Assembly (NCBI RefSeq): GCF_001438695.1
Contig: NZ_JQBH01000011.1
Span: 1 to 64,000, forward strand
DNA from: Fructobacillus fructosus KCTC 3544
Lineage (GTDB): Bacteria; Bacillota; Bacilli; Lactobacillales; Lactobacillaceae
Direction of reading: 5' to 3'
DNA length: 64,000 nt
Below the pieces are notes generated by a model, which saw only the letters and a program-made list of their open reading frames with translations, had not been told where the DNA came from and made no database searches. Positions 18,078 through 26,185 of the stretch are shown piece after piece. How positions within the stretch are numbered: position 1 is the first letter of the stretch; each line of letters opens with the position of its first letter. The position numbers and the translations under genes are program-made.

Positions 18078-18181
18078 CGTCTTCTCCGTTAACAAATTTA
18101 TCAAACTGCTAAGGGCAGTTCAGCCTATTTCCTAAAATGAATTTCTTCTAATGCTATTCTACCATAAGAATGGCCATTATC

Positions 18182-18751
18182 TCATTTTTTGAAAAAATCA
18201 TCTAATTTTGCAAGGCGCGGATCCAATTTTGCATCATTTTCAGCGTTTTCACCTTCACTTGCTTCCACAGGGTGTTCTTGCATGAAATCTGCTTCGGAAA
18301 TGACTTGCCAATCTTTTCCTTCCGGTAAAGGTGCACCAGCTTCTTCCTCAGGCGTCAACACTTGTAGTGGTAGTGCTGAAACAATGTTATCTAAAACAGC
18401 CTGACTCAAATCAACAGCATTGTTGACCAGTGGAAAGACCGCCTCATCTTCTTCAAACCGATTAATTTTTTTAGGATCTTCTACATACGTTTCATGGATT
18501 GCGAGGTCCGTTGCCCATTCAACGGGGGAAAGTGATCGAGAAGATGGCAAAGTCAAATCCGCGTGAAAGCTAGCAATTAACAAGTAATCGTCTTGATCAT
18601 CCATCTGGATCGTCCCCGTTACCTTGACGGGTTTTGCCGAAAGAATCAAATCAGAAAAACGTTCTTGAATGGCTGGATTTAAATCCAACGTTTCTTCAAA
18701 GTGAAGTGGTTCATTACGGTACTTTTGTAATTGTTGACGTGGAAATTTCAT
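18182..18751 (-). CDS. yceD: DUF177 / YceD family protein
   Basis: A 189-aa protein with the family core around residues 40-120 (VKVTGTIQMDDQDDYLLIASFHADLTLPSSRSLSPVEW) and a long acidic tail ending LDPRLAKLDDFFKK. YceD homologues usually precede rpmF and have been linked to rRNA processing. Here the gene closes the yqeG-type cluster and no rpmF follows within the window. It starts 3 bp after the tmcAL stop codon. Confidence 0.85.
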   Translation of the reverse strand: MKFPRQQLQKYRNEPLHFEETLDLNPAIQERFSDLILSAKPVKVTGTIQMDDQDDYLLIASFHADLTLPSSRSLSPVEWATDLAIHETYVEDPKKINRFEEDEAVFPLVNNAVDLSQAVLDNIVSALPLQVLTPEEEAGAPLPEGKDWQVISEADFMQEHPVEASEGENAENDAKLDPRLAKLDDFFKK

Positions 18752-18754
18752 GAA

Positions 18755-19942
18755 TTAATTTTCCTCCTTGATATAGTGAATGGGGCGACGAGCTAAATCC
18801 TGCCCCTCTTGGCTGGCCGCTTGTCCTGCCAAGAGTTGCCAAACCAAGCCAGCTTTATAGTCCAAGCGCAGATTCGCCTTGGCTAGCCCCTGGTCAACAC
18901 GAGAAATAATTGGCAATCGAGCGCGCCGCTTCACTTCAGACAAATAGGCCTGTCCTTCGTCCGTAAAGCCAAGCAATCGGATGTAGGAATCGGCCATCGC
19001 CGCCTGCATCTGATCAACTTTTATATTTAGCAAAGTATACAGCATCGTCCGTTGCATTCTTGCAAAGGTATACCGTTTAGACTTCACAGCGCGGATAAAG
19101 GACTGATAGGACTGTGGCGCCTCTTTGGCAGTGGCAACCCCCACCAGACGATACTCAAGTCCTTCCGCCATTTGATAAACCTGCCCCAACTGACCAACCG
19201 TGTCCGTCAATAGGCGATAACGGAGTAAATCAAAGAAAGGCTTTTCAAAGCCAAGGCTTGTTGGCTTTTCCTTCAATGCCTTCAAGGTATCAGCCGGAAC
19301 GACTTTTTCGACCTTTTCCCACTTACCTTTGTGCAGGGCAAGTCTTATGGAAGAGGCCGAGGCAATGTCTTGTGCTTCGTCAATTAATTGATCGTGATAA
19401 GCCGCCTGTTTACGAGCAATCGGATGCAAGTCCATCTCGACGTCACTTGCCAATACCGCTTTGGCGTAAGAGAAAGCCAGAATATCATTCGGATCCTCTA
19501 GTTTAAAGCCAGTTTTCTCTTCCAGCTGAGCTGCATAAGCCGATGCGAAGGTCTGTGTCCGATCCGTAAACTGCCCCTCCGATTCAATCGCCGCCGCTTT
19601 TTTGGCTAAATCCATAAAGTCGACGTCCGGATGCTCTGAACCAAAGACTAAGTCATGAACACCCAAAGCCGCCAAAATTTGAACGGCTCCCTGTGCAAAT
19701 AAGTGACCAGGTTGAACGGCATCAAAAACCGGCAATTCAACCATTAAGTCAGCACCATTATGCAGTGCTAACTTTGTTCGTTCCCACTTATCCAGAATAG
19801 CTGGCTCACCACGTTGCACAAAATTACCAGACATGACAACGACCGCCACATCAGCTCCTGTTACCCTTTTGGCCTCCTGCAAGTGGTAGGCATGCCCGTT
19901 ATGAAAAGGGTTGTATTCTGCAATGATTCCAACGGCTTTCAT
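18755..19942 (-). CDS. tmcAL: tRNA(Met) cytidine acetate ligase TmcAL (YlbM)
   Basis: A 395-aa protein with the nucleotidyltransferase signature GIIAEYNPFHNGHAYHL (HxGH) at 4-20, the VVVMSGNFVQRGEPA motif and the later SASSIRLAL. Members form N4-acetylcytidine at the wobble position of elongator tRNA-Met from acetate and ATP. The ATG at 19942 follows AAAAGGAG and overlaps the methyltransferase stop by 4 nt (ATGA), so translation is coupled. A longer frame starting 11 codons earlier lacks a better ribosome site. Confidence 0.93.
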   Translation of the reverse strand: MKAVGIIAEYNPFHNGHAYHLQEAKRVTGADVAVVVMSGNFVQRGEPAILDKWERTKLALHNGADLMVELPVFDAVQPGHLFAQGAVQILAALGVHDLVFGSEHPDVDFMDLAKKAAAIESEGQFTDRTQTFASAYAAQLEEKTGFKLEDPNDILAFSYAKAVLASDVEMDLHPIARKQAAYHDQLIDEAQDIASASSIRLALHKGKWEKVEKVVPADTLKALKEKPTSLGFEKPFFDLLRYRLLTDTVGQLGQVYQMAEGLEYRLVGVATAKEAPQSYQSFIRAVKSKRYTFARMQRTMLYTLLNIKVDQMQAAMADSYIRLLGFTDEGQAYLSEVKRRARLPIISRVDQGLAKANLRLDYKAGLVWQLLAGQAASQEGQDLARRPIHYIKEEN

Positions 19943-20700
19943 GCTTTTTCTCCTTTTTGACAGATGAAGAACCAACGACTATCGCCATCATCAGCTTTCT
20001 TTTCACCAAAGTCGGCTAGTGCTTGTATTCTTGTAAAGCCAACCCGCTTCAGTGCAGCCAAATAATCAGCCAACGGATAAGTTTGCTCATGATGCACTTC
20101 ACGAACCAACTTAAAGGCATCCAACCGTTCATCGTAGAGGAAGAATTTCAAATCGTGATCGACCGAGTCCGGTTCTTCTCCAAAATAAGCGATCCACATA
20201 AATATTTTTTCAGGATCTTCATCGTTGTTATAGCAGAAATTATCGTAATCAACGTTCACCATTTTGGGCGTAATGACGTCAAAAAGGAAGCTGCCACCTT
20301 CTTCTAAATGTTCGTAAGCTTGTTTTAATCCCGCTTCAAAATCAGCGGGCCCAGGCAAATAATTCAAGGTATCGGCAAAGGACACAATGGCTGGATAACG
20401 CTCTTCCCAATCAGAAAAATCCCGAATATCCGCTTGCAAAAGTCGTAAATCGACTTTGGCATCAGCTGCATGTTCCTGGGCTAACGTGAGCATCGGTGCC
20501 GAAATATCAAGCAAGTCAACCTGATAACCAGCCTGAGCCAATAAAACGGCTAGGCGGCCAGCGCCACCACCAAGATCCAAGATTTTTCCAACCGGCACGT
20601 TCTCTTTAACAAACTCTGCCCACTCAAGGTACAAATCACCATCAAAAAGTGCATCGTACAAACTAGCAAAGGTTTGGTATGGTTGTTCTTCTGAAGCCAT
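19939..20700 (-). CDS. yqeM: Class I SAM-dependent methyltransferase (YqeM)
   Basis: A 253-aa methyltransferase. Motif I is KILDLGGGAGRLAVLLA (about 39-55), the acidic ribose-binding loop is VDLLDIS, and ADIRDF and FADTLNYL follow. The substrate is unknown. It lies between rsfS and tmcAL, the conserved position of YqeM. The ATG at 20700 follows AAGGGG at suitable spacing; the longer frame extends into the intergenic region and is rejected. Confidence 0.9.
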   Translation of the reverse strand: MASEEQPYQTFASLYDALFDGDLYLEWAEFVKENVPVGKILDLGGGAGRLAVLLAQAGYQVDLLDISAPMLTLAQEHAADAKVDLRLLQADIRDFSDWEERYPAIVSFADTLNYLPGPADFEAGLKQAYEHLEEGGSFLFDVITPKMVNVDYDNFCYNNDEDPEKIFMWIAYFGEEPDSVDHDLKFFLYDERLDAFKLVREVHHEQTYPLADYLAALKRVGFTRIQALADFGEKKADDGDSRWFFICQKGEKA

Positions 20701-20761
20701 TGAGTTCCCCTTTCCGTAGAAAAGGCCACTCAGGAAACTGCATCCCAAATGGCCATTTTAA

Positions 20762-21127
20762 TTATTGTGCTGTCACGTATTGATCAATGTCAATACTCTT
20801 AGCGTCGTACCACAATTTATCAAGGTGGTAAAAGTCGCGCGATTCTTCATCAAAGATGTGAACAATCACGTCACCCAAATCCAAAACCACCCAATGGGCT
20901 TGTTCAAATCCTTCGATGTGATCAATTGGATAGCCAGCTTCAACAACCGCCTCCTTCACTTCACGTGCAATGGCCTGCACCTGACGTGTTGACCCAGCGG
21001 AGGCCAAAACAAAGTAATCGGCTAAGAGCGAAACACCCTGCATGTCTAACGCCGTGATGTTTTCACCTCTTTTGTCATCGATTGCTTGCAACACCGTGTG
21101 CAACAAACCATTTTTTTCGTCCGTCAT
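20762..21127 (-). CDS. rsfS: Ribosomal silencing factor RsfS
   Basis: A 121-aa RsfS that binds ribosomal protein uL14 and blocks subunit joining under starvation. Family markers are ITALDMQGVSLLADYFVLASAGSTRQVQAIA and the end HWVVLDLGDVIVHIFDEESRDFYHLDKLW. Length is normal. It is 9 bp behind yqeK in the conserved yqeK-rsfS-yqeM order. Confidence 0.95.
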   Translation of the reverse strand: MTDEKNGLLHTVLQAIDDKRGENITALDMQGVSLLADYFVLASAGSTRQVQAIAREVKEAVVEAGYPIDHIEGFEQAHWVVLDLGDVIVHIFDEESRDFYHLDKLWYDAKSIDIDQYVTAQ

Positions 21128-21136
21128 AGAATCTCC

Positions 21137-21727
21137 TTATTTACTTAGGTATTCTGCCCAATCGTTGTAGGCGTCAAAAGTCTTTGGATAGATTACGTGT
21201 TCTTTTCCAGCCAAATATGACAAGGTATGTGCTAATTGGTAAAAGACACCCTGATTCAATGATTCATCAGTAATTCTTCGCGCCTCTTCAACACCCGGAA
21301 AGTGGCGACCAGTTTCCAAATAGTCAGCCATGAAAACCACTTTGTCGAGCGTGGTCATGTCATGATGGCCAGCCCCCGTTGTGTGTAAACGGATGGCTTC
21401 CAAAATAGCCGGATCATCAATTTTTAATTCATCGTGAACAAATTCAGCGCCAACCACACCATGCCAGATGGGGTTTCCCCACTTCTTTAATGATGTAGGC
21501 AAGTGCTTTTCATCAATCTTTGCCAAAAATTCTGCTGCCGTTCGTTCTTTTGCATAATCATGGACTAAGCCCGCCACAGCAGCTTGCTTTTCATCCAAGC
21601 CGTTTTGCTTGGCTAATTTCACAGCATAGTCACTAACCCGCAGACAGTGCTCATAGCGATGTTCGGACAAATGTGTTCGAACAGCTTCTTTTAATGCTGC
21701 TAGTTCCTTTTGATCAACTGCAACCAT
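21137..21727 (-). CDS. yqeK: HD-domain Ap4A hydrolase YqeK
   Basis: A 196-aa HD phosphohydrolase, known in the family as a symmetrical diadenosine tetraphosphatase. Metal ligands are visible in HRYEHCLRVSDYA, GLVHDYAKE, IWHGVVGAEF and RLHTTG. Start choice: the ATG at 21727 lies 8 nt after AGGAG, while the in-frame ATG at 21733 and GTG at 21736 are too near it. It directly follows yhbY; the nadD gene that normally separates them is missing here. Confidence 0.92.
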   Translation of the reverse strand: MVAVDQKELAALKEAVRTHLSEHRYEHCLRVSDYAVKLAKQNGLDEKQAAVAGLVHDYAKERTAAEFLAKIDEKHLPTSLKKWGNPIWHGVVGAEFVHDELKIDDPAILEAIRLHTTGAGHHDMTTLDKVVFMADYLETGRHFPGVEEARRITDESLNQGVFYQLAHTLSYLAGKEHVIYPKTFDAYNDWAEYLSK

Positions 21728-21738
21728 GTTCATCACTC

Positions 21739-22053
21739 CTATGCCAAGCGGTTTACTTCAATCGAATACTTCACGTACTTGGCGTCATTTGCTTCTTTGT
21801 ATAAGAGAACGGTCTTTCCAATGACCTGTGGCACCGTAATTGTTGAGTGCTCTTCGATAAAAGCGGCTAACTCCTTAGCAGTCCATTCCGCTCCCTGTTG
21901 AACATTAACTTTAGCTAATTCTCGCTTGGCCAAGGCTTTTTCAACTTCAGCCAACCATTCTTCCGAAGCACCGGCTTTTCCAATTGAAAAAATGGGCGTC
22001 ATGGTATTTGCTTGTGAGCGCAAGTAGCGCTTTTGCTTTCCAGTTAATTGCAT
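21739..22053 (-). CDS. yhbY: YhbY/YqeI CRM-domain RNA-binding protein
   Basis: A 104-aa CRM-domain protein that associates with pre-50S ribosomal particles. Markers are LTGKQKRYLRSQANTMTPIFSIGKAG with the GKAG loop replacing the usual GKxG, and KTVLLYKE later. Its ATG overlaps the yqeH stop by one base (TAATG), so translation is coupled. Confidence 0.93.
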   Translation of the reverse strand: MQLTGKQKRYLRSQANTMTPIFSIGKAGASEEWLAEVEKALAKRELAKVNVQQGAEWTAKELAAFIEEHSTITVPQVIGKTVLLYKEANDAKYVKYSIEVNRLA

Positions 22054-23219
22054 TAAATCATTGCCTTTCTCAAAAATACAGAAACACCAGTAGGTGCATA
22101 CCCCTTAACGGTCACACCGGCAGGAAGGGTGATAAAACCTAATCCAGCAATCACCAAGTCAGCGGCTGTTTTGGTCTTAAATTCGTGACTAATTAGTCCG
22201 CTATCTGCTGATTTTGGTACAGGGGTCAGCAAACCACCCTGATGTTTCTCGTAAAATTCGTCAGCACCGACCAACTTTGTCCGATGCAAGTTTAAGTTGT
22301 TTTCAAAGTAAAAAGTGACACCAGTCTTGGCATCTTCCAGACCAGTGATCAAATCGAAACGAGCCAGTCCACCGATGAAGACAGTCTGCCCATCGTTCAA
22401 TTGGTACGTTCTGGCCTTAATTTCGTTCTTAGGAAGCACGTACTTCAAGTCCTTGTCAGTTACCTGATGTGCGTACTGATCAGCCTTAATGATACCGGGC
22501 GTATCAATCAATGAGCGACCATCATCCAATGGAATGGCAATCTGATCCAGAGTCGTTCCAGGAAAACGTGAGGTTGTGATTAATTCCTGCACGCCAGTCT
22601 TGGATTTAATGATTTGGTTGATCAAAGTCGATTTACCAACGTTCGTAGTTCCAACCACATAGACATCTCGACCTGCTCGCAGTTCATCAATCTTATCCAA
22701 AATCGCATCCAAATTAGCTGGATGCGCAGCCGAGGTCAAATCAACTGCCACTGGTTTAATTCCCTGATCCTTTAACTGACCACGAACCCAGTCCTTAATT
22801 TTGTTGGCTTTCAAAGACTTTGGTAACAAGTCCACCTTATTTCCAATCAGATAGATTGGGTTATCCTGACCGACAAAACGTGGCAACCCAGGAATCGTTG
22901 ATCCAGAAAAATCAAAAAGGTCTAAGACATAAACAATTAGAGCCTTCGATTCAGAAACCTGATGGAGTAACTTAATAAAATCATCATCCGTCAAAGACAC
23001 TGGCTGGATTTCATTATAATGCCGTAACCGGAAGCAACGTTGACATAGCAGTTGTTCAGACTCCAATTGCTTTTGCAGAGCAGACATTGGCAAATAGCCC
23101 GCTTCTTGTTGATCAGTCGTCTGCATTCGAGCACCACAACCAATGCAGTAGAGACCATCCTGCAAGGCCTCTTCCACCTCTTCTTTGCTGGCAACTTGTT
23201 TCGTTTCGTTTTCTAGCAT
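22053..23219 (-). CDS. yqeH: Ribosome biogenesis GTPase YqeH
   Basis: A 388-aa circularly permuted GTPase needed for 30S assembly. A zinc-binding region is seen first (CIGCG near 25 and CQRC near 59). The GTPase motifs appear in permuted order: G4 NKVDLL, G5 TSAA, then G1 GTTNVGKST and G3 DTPG. The C-terminal domain is family-typical. The ATG at 23219 lies 7 nt after the yqeG stop; a longer frame would overlap yqeG. Confidence 0.94.
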   Translation of the reverse strand: MLENETKQVASKEEVEEALQDGLYCIGCGARMQTTDQQEAGYLPMSALQKQLESEQLLCQRCFRLRHYNEIQPVSLTDDDFIKLLHQVSESKALIVYVLDLFDFSGSTIPGLPRFVGQDNPIYLIGNKVDLLPKSLKANKIKDWVRGQLKDQGIKPVAVDLTSAAHPANLDAILDKIDELRAGRDVYVVGTTNVGKSTLINQIIKSKTGVQELITTSRFPGTTLDQIAIPLDDGRSLIDTPGIIKADQYAHQVTDKDLKYVLPKNEIKARTYQLNDGQTVFIGGLARFDLITGLEDAKTGVTFYFENNLNLHRTKLVGADEFYEKHQGGLLTPVPKSADSGLISHEFKTKTAADLVIAGLGFITLPAGVTVKGYAPTGVSVFLRKAMI

Positions 23220-23226
23220 GAACGCC

Positions 23227-23778
23227 TTAATCTTTCTTTGCTTCGATGGCATCTGTTAAGGAATCGTAGAAAATAACACCATCTTTTTTATAAATAATCT
23301 TCTTCGCCTGGTTTTCAATAAAACGGTTAATCCAGGTTTGCCACATATCAGACTCAATCAGTCGTTCAACCAGAACAGAAGGTACACCGGCCAAATGAGC
23401 AGCCCAAACATCAGTTAGCATCTGATCGCCTACCATGACCACTTCGTCTTTTTTTAATTGACGGTCATGTAGCACCTTTAAAATACCGCGGGGCAACGGT
23501 TTCAAGGACCAAGCCACGTAATCGACTTCTAATCCACCGACTGCTTTTTTTACGCGATCCCAAGTATTGTTTGAAACAACAATGACCTCAATATCCGCCT
23601 CTCGTGTCTCCTTCAGCCATTCATGCAGTTCTGCCGTACCATTAGGATTATTCCATGCCAATAACGTATTATCCAAATCAGTTAACACGGCCTTAATACT
23701 ATGCTTTTTTAACTCATCCACGGATAAATCATACACGGATTTCACGCAGTAAGTGGGTTTTAAGAAATTTAGGACCAT
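23227..23778 (-). CDS. yqeG: YqeG family HAD phosphatase
   Basis: A 183-aa HAD III-A phosphatase. Motif I is VLTDLDNTLLAW (nucleophile Asp), motif II VVSNNT, and the later motif VGDQMLTDVWAA completes the site. The ATG at 23778 matches homologues; a longer frame would run through the promoter (TATAAT near 23811) and an upstream terminator. It heads the yqeG-yqeH-yhbY-yqeK-rsfS-yqeM-tmcAL-yceD cluster. Confidence 0.92.
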   Translation of the reverse strand: MVLNFLKPTYCVKSVYDLSVDELKKHSIKAVLTDLDNTLLAWNNPNGTAELHEWLKETREADIEVIVVSNNTWDRVKKAVGGLEVDYVAWSLKPLPRGILKVLHDRQLKKDEVVMVGDQMLTDVWAAHLAGVPSVLVERLIESDMWQTWINRFIENQAKKIIYKKDGVIFYDSLTDAIEAKKD

Positions 23779-23836
23779 GGCTCTACTCTCTTTTTGATTT
23801 AGCCTTATTATACACGAAAAACGGACCCTACTGCGA

Positions 23837-23861
23837 CAAAAAAAGACCCCCAAGGGAGTCC
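23837..23861 (-). terminator. Terminator of the Apf-like gene
   Basis: GACTCCC / GGGGGTC hairpin with eight T on the minus strand, 24 bp behind the stop codon. Confidence 0.85.
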
Positions 23862-23884
23862 TTTCATAAATAAAGAAACTTATT

Positions 23885-24529
23885 TTAATACCAACCGTTT
23901 GATTGGAAATGGGAAATCGCATTTGCAACAGATCCATAACGTCCTGCAATGTATCCTTGCATAGCCTGCAACTGGACGGCATAGTTACCATGGTAATCTT
24001 GTCCGCCGGCATAGGTTGCATAAGCTGATGCTGACAACTGACCGATTCCGTAGAATGAGCCGTTTTGTGCATTGACATTACCACCAGATTCGCGTTGAAT
24101 CAACCAGTTAATGTCACCAGATGCATCGGATGATGTTGAGGCAGTGGTCGTCGCAGCAGCAGTAGTTGAACTAGCTGCTGAAGAAGACGATGCTGCCGTC
24201 GAAGTAGCCGTGCTTGGCTGCGTACTTACTGCCGTTGTCTGAACAGTAGCGGCGCTACTATCAGATGATTGGCTAGCAGTGTCAGAAGCAGTATCTTGAG
24301 TTGTTGCTTCTTGATCAGTCGCTACATCTTGGCTGGCAGCCGTTGTTTCCAAACTCTTAATGTTATCAAGTGAAGACACAGCAGTCTTAACCGTCTTACC
24401 ATTAACTGAGTTTGAAACCTTTGCGGCTTGGTCAGTCGTGGACTTTGAATTATGAAATTGTTGGTGAACAGCTGTCAATGCAAGACCGGCAACTGCAACG
24501 CTCGTAAGTAAAATTTTATTAAACATCAT
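23885..24529 (-). CDS. Secreted Apf-like protein with C-terminal transglycosylase-like domain
   Basis: A 214-aa secreted protein. Residues 1-22 form a signal peptide (KILLTSVAVAGLALTAVH). A long Ser/Thr/Ala-rich linker (about 30-135) follows. The last 75 residues (INWLIQRESGGN, GSFYGIGQLSASAY, YIAGRYGSVANAISHFQSNGWY) match the conserved domain of aggregation-promoting factors of lactobacilli, with the catalytic-type Glu in RESGG. It may remodel peptidoglycan or act as a surface protein. A minus-strand TATAAT (24553-24558) with a weak -35 precedes it. Confidence 0.88.
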   Translation of the reverse strand: MMFNKILLTSVAVAGLALTAVHQQFHNSKSTTDQAAKVSNSVNGKTVKTAVSSLDNIKSLETTAASQDVATDQEATTQDTASDTASQSSDSSAATVQTTAVSTQPSTATSTAASSSSAASSTTAAATTTASTSSDASGDINWLIQRESGGNVNAQNGSFYGIGQLSASAYATYAGGQDYHGNYAVQLQAMQGYIAGRYGSVANAISHFQSNGWY

Positions 24530-24664
24530 GTCTTACAGTATCCCTGTCGTAGATTATATGAAAATTAAAACAAAATTTAATCTTCGGAAATCAAAGGATA
24601 ATGTAATCAAACCTCCGTAATCTTTTCGTAAACTCCGCAAATGGCGGGCGTTTGTGTGGTGTTC

Positions 24665-25984
24665 TTAATTTTTCTTCTTATTCAGCCAGTAATACACTGG
24701 CCAACCCAATAATACTATGATAACTGAAATGAGTACGCCATGCAAATCGTTGATTAATTCTGAGATTTCAACATAGATAGAACCAATAATCGCAACGATA
24801 GGAATCCATGGGTAAAGTGGCATCGAAAAGTCACGCTTTTCACCTGCTGGATCTTTTCGGCGTAGGATGAAAGCCCCAATGAAAGCCAAAATATAGAACA
24901 AAAACGTGATGAAAACCGCGTAATCCGTCAACTGGTTCGGATCCGTTAGCCACATCATGGCATAACCAATAAAAATCATGAACCAGATTGCCGTGTTCGG
25001 TGTCTTGGAACGTTGGTTCAACTTGGCAAAGGTTTTGGCAAATGGAAAGTCACCCTTTCGCGCCATGGCAAAGAGCACGCGCGGAAATGAAACGACTTTT
25101 CCGTTCAAAGTACCTAACAACGAAATCAAAATAGCGACCGAAAGTAAGCGACCTCCCCATAAGCCAAAGGCTTGTTCAGCCACATGGACCGTGGCGTTGG
25201 AACCTAAGGAAACAATTTGATCAGCCGGTAAAGCCCGGTAAGTCCCATAAGAAACGCCAACGAAGGCCACAATTACAATTAAAATACCGTAGACAATGGC
25301 TTTTGGCATTGTCTTTTGTGGGTTGCGAATTTCACCTGAAATGTTTGCCAACGTAACCCAACCATCATAGGCAAAGAGTGTCGCCAAGACGGCAACACCG
25401 AAACCACCGCCAGAAGTTTGCATGGCTGTTGAAACCGTTTGTGACAGCGCGTCTTCTTTTCCAAAGAACAAACCGTAAATAATCAAGGCCACAATTGGCA
25501 ACAACTTAATCGTTGTCGTCAACACCTGGAAAGAAGCCGAGTTCTTGTTTGGCAAAGAATTAATCAAGCCAATGAATCCCAAGCCAACCATTCCTGCCGG
25601 TACCGACCAAACGTGATTAATGCCGAAAAGCGACGTGAAGAGCAAGCCAAGGTATGCCGCAATGGCTCCCATCATGGCAGGACCGTAAAAAACGACCTGC
25701 ATCCAACCGGCCAAATAACCAATCGTTTTTCCGTAAAGCTTCGTTAGGTAGATATAAATTCCACCCGTCTCTGTCATTTGAGACCCAACTTCGGCAACGG
25801 TCATCCCAGCTGTCAAAGTCAAAATGCCACCAGCCAACCAGGCCAGCAAGGCCGAGGATGTTGAACCAGCCGTTTGTAAGACCGATCCCTGCTTAAAGAA
25901 TATTCCGGAGCCAATGATCGTCCCAATTACCAAAGCGAGTGAGGACCAAAGACCAAACCCCCGGTTTAGTTCTTCTTTTTCCAT
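24665..25984 (-). CDS. APC-superfamily amino acid permease
   Basis: A 439-aa permease with about 12 transmembrane segments. The N-terminus LWSSLALVIGTIIGSGIFFK carries the substrate-binding GxGIF motif of LAT-type transporters such as SteT. The substrate cannot be told. AGGAGG precedes the ATG. A following gap of 135 bp shows a small CCGC/GCGG stem but no clear terminator. Confidence 0.9.
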   Translation of the reverse strand: MEKEELNRGFGLWSSLALVIGTIIGSGIFFKQGSVLQTAGSTSSALLAWLAGGILTLTAGMTVAEVGSQMTETGGIYIYLTKLYGKTIGYLAGWMQVVFYGPAMMGAIAAYLGLLFTSLFGINHVWSVPAGMVGLGFIGLINSLPNKNSASFQVLTTTIKLLPIVALIIYGLFFGKEDALSQTVSTAMQTSGGGFGVAVLATLFAYDGWVTLANISGEIRNPQKTMPKAIVYGILIVIVAFVGVSYGTYRALPADQIVSLGSNATVHVAEQAFGLWGGRLLSVAILISLLGTLNGKVVSFPRVLFAMARKGDFPFAKTFAKLNQRSKTPNTAIWFMIFIGYAMMWLTDPNQLTDYAVFITFLFYILAFIGAFILRRKDPAGEKRDFSMPLYPWIPIVAIIGSIYVEISELINDLHGVLISVIIVLLGWPVYYWLNKKKN

Positions 25985-26150
25985 TCTGCGACCTCCTTTT
26001 TTGCACAGATTTAAACTTTAAGTATTTTAACATGTTTTTAATCTAAGTGGTAAAAAAGGTTACAAAGTCCTTTTCTTCACAAATAAAAAAAGGATGATTT
26101 TCGATTAGAAATCAGCTAGTTGAAGCCTTTTTGTTTTCTTTTTGAACAAT

Positions 26151-26178
26151 AAAAAAAACAGCATTTCTGCTGTTTTTA
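26151..26178 (-). terminator. Terminator of uvrA
   Basis: AACAGCA / TGCTGTT hairpin with a GAAA loop and eight T on the minus strand, directly behind the uvrA stop codon. Confidence 0.88.
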
Positions 26179-26185
26179 AAAACCT

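Noticed and set aside
26089-26127. Inverted repeat TGATTT/AAATCA with flanking AAAGG/CCTTT between the permease and uvrA
   Set aside because: The arms are unevenly spaced and the uvrA terminator next to it explains the region; no second function could be supported.
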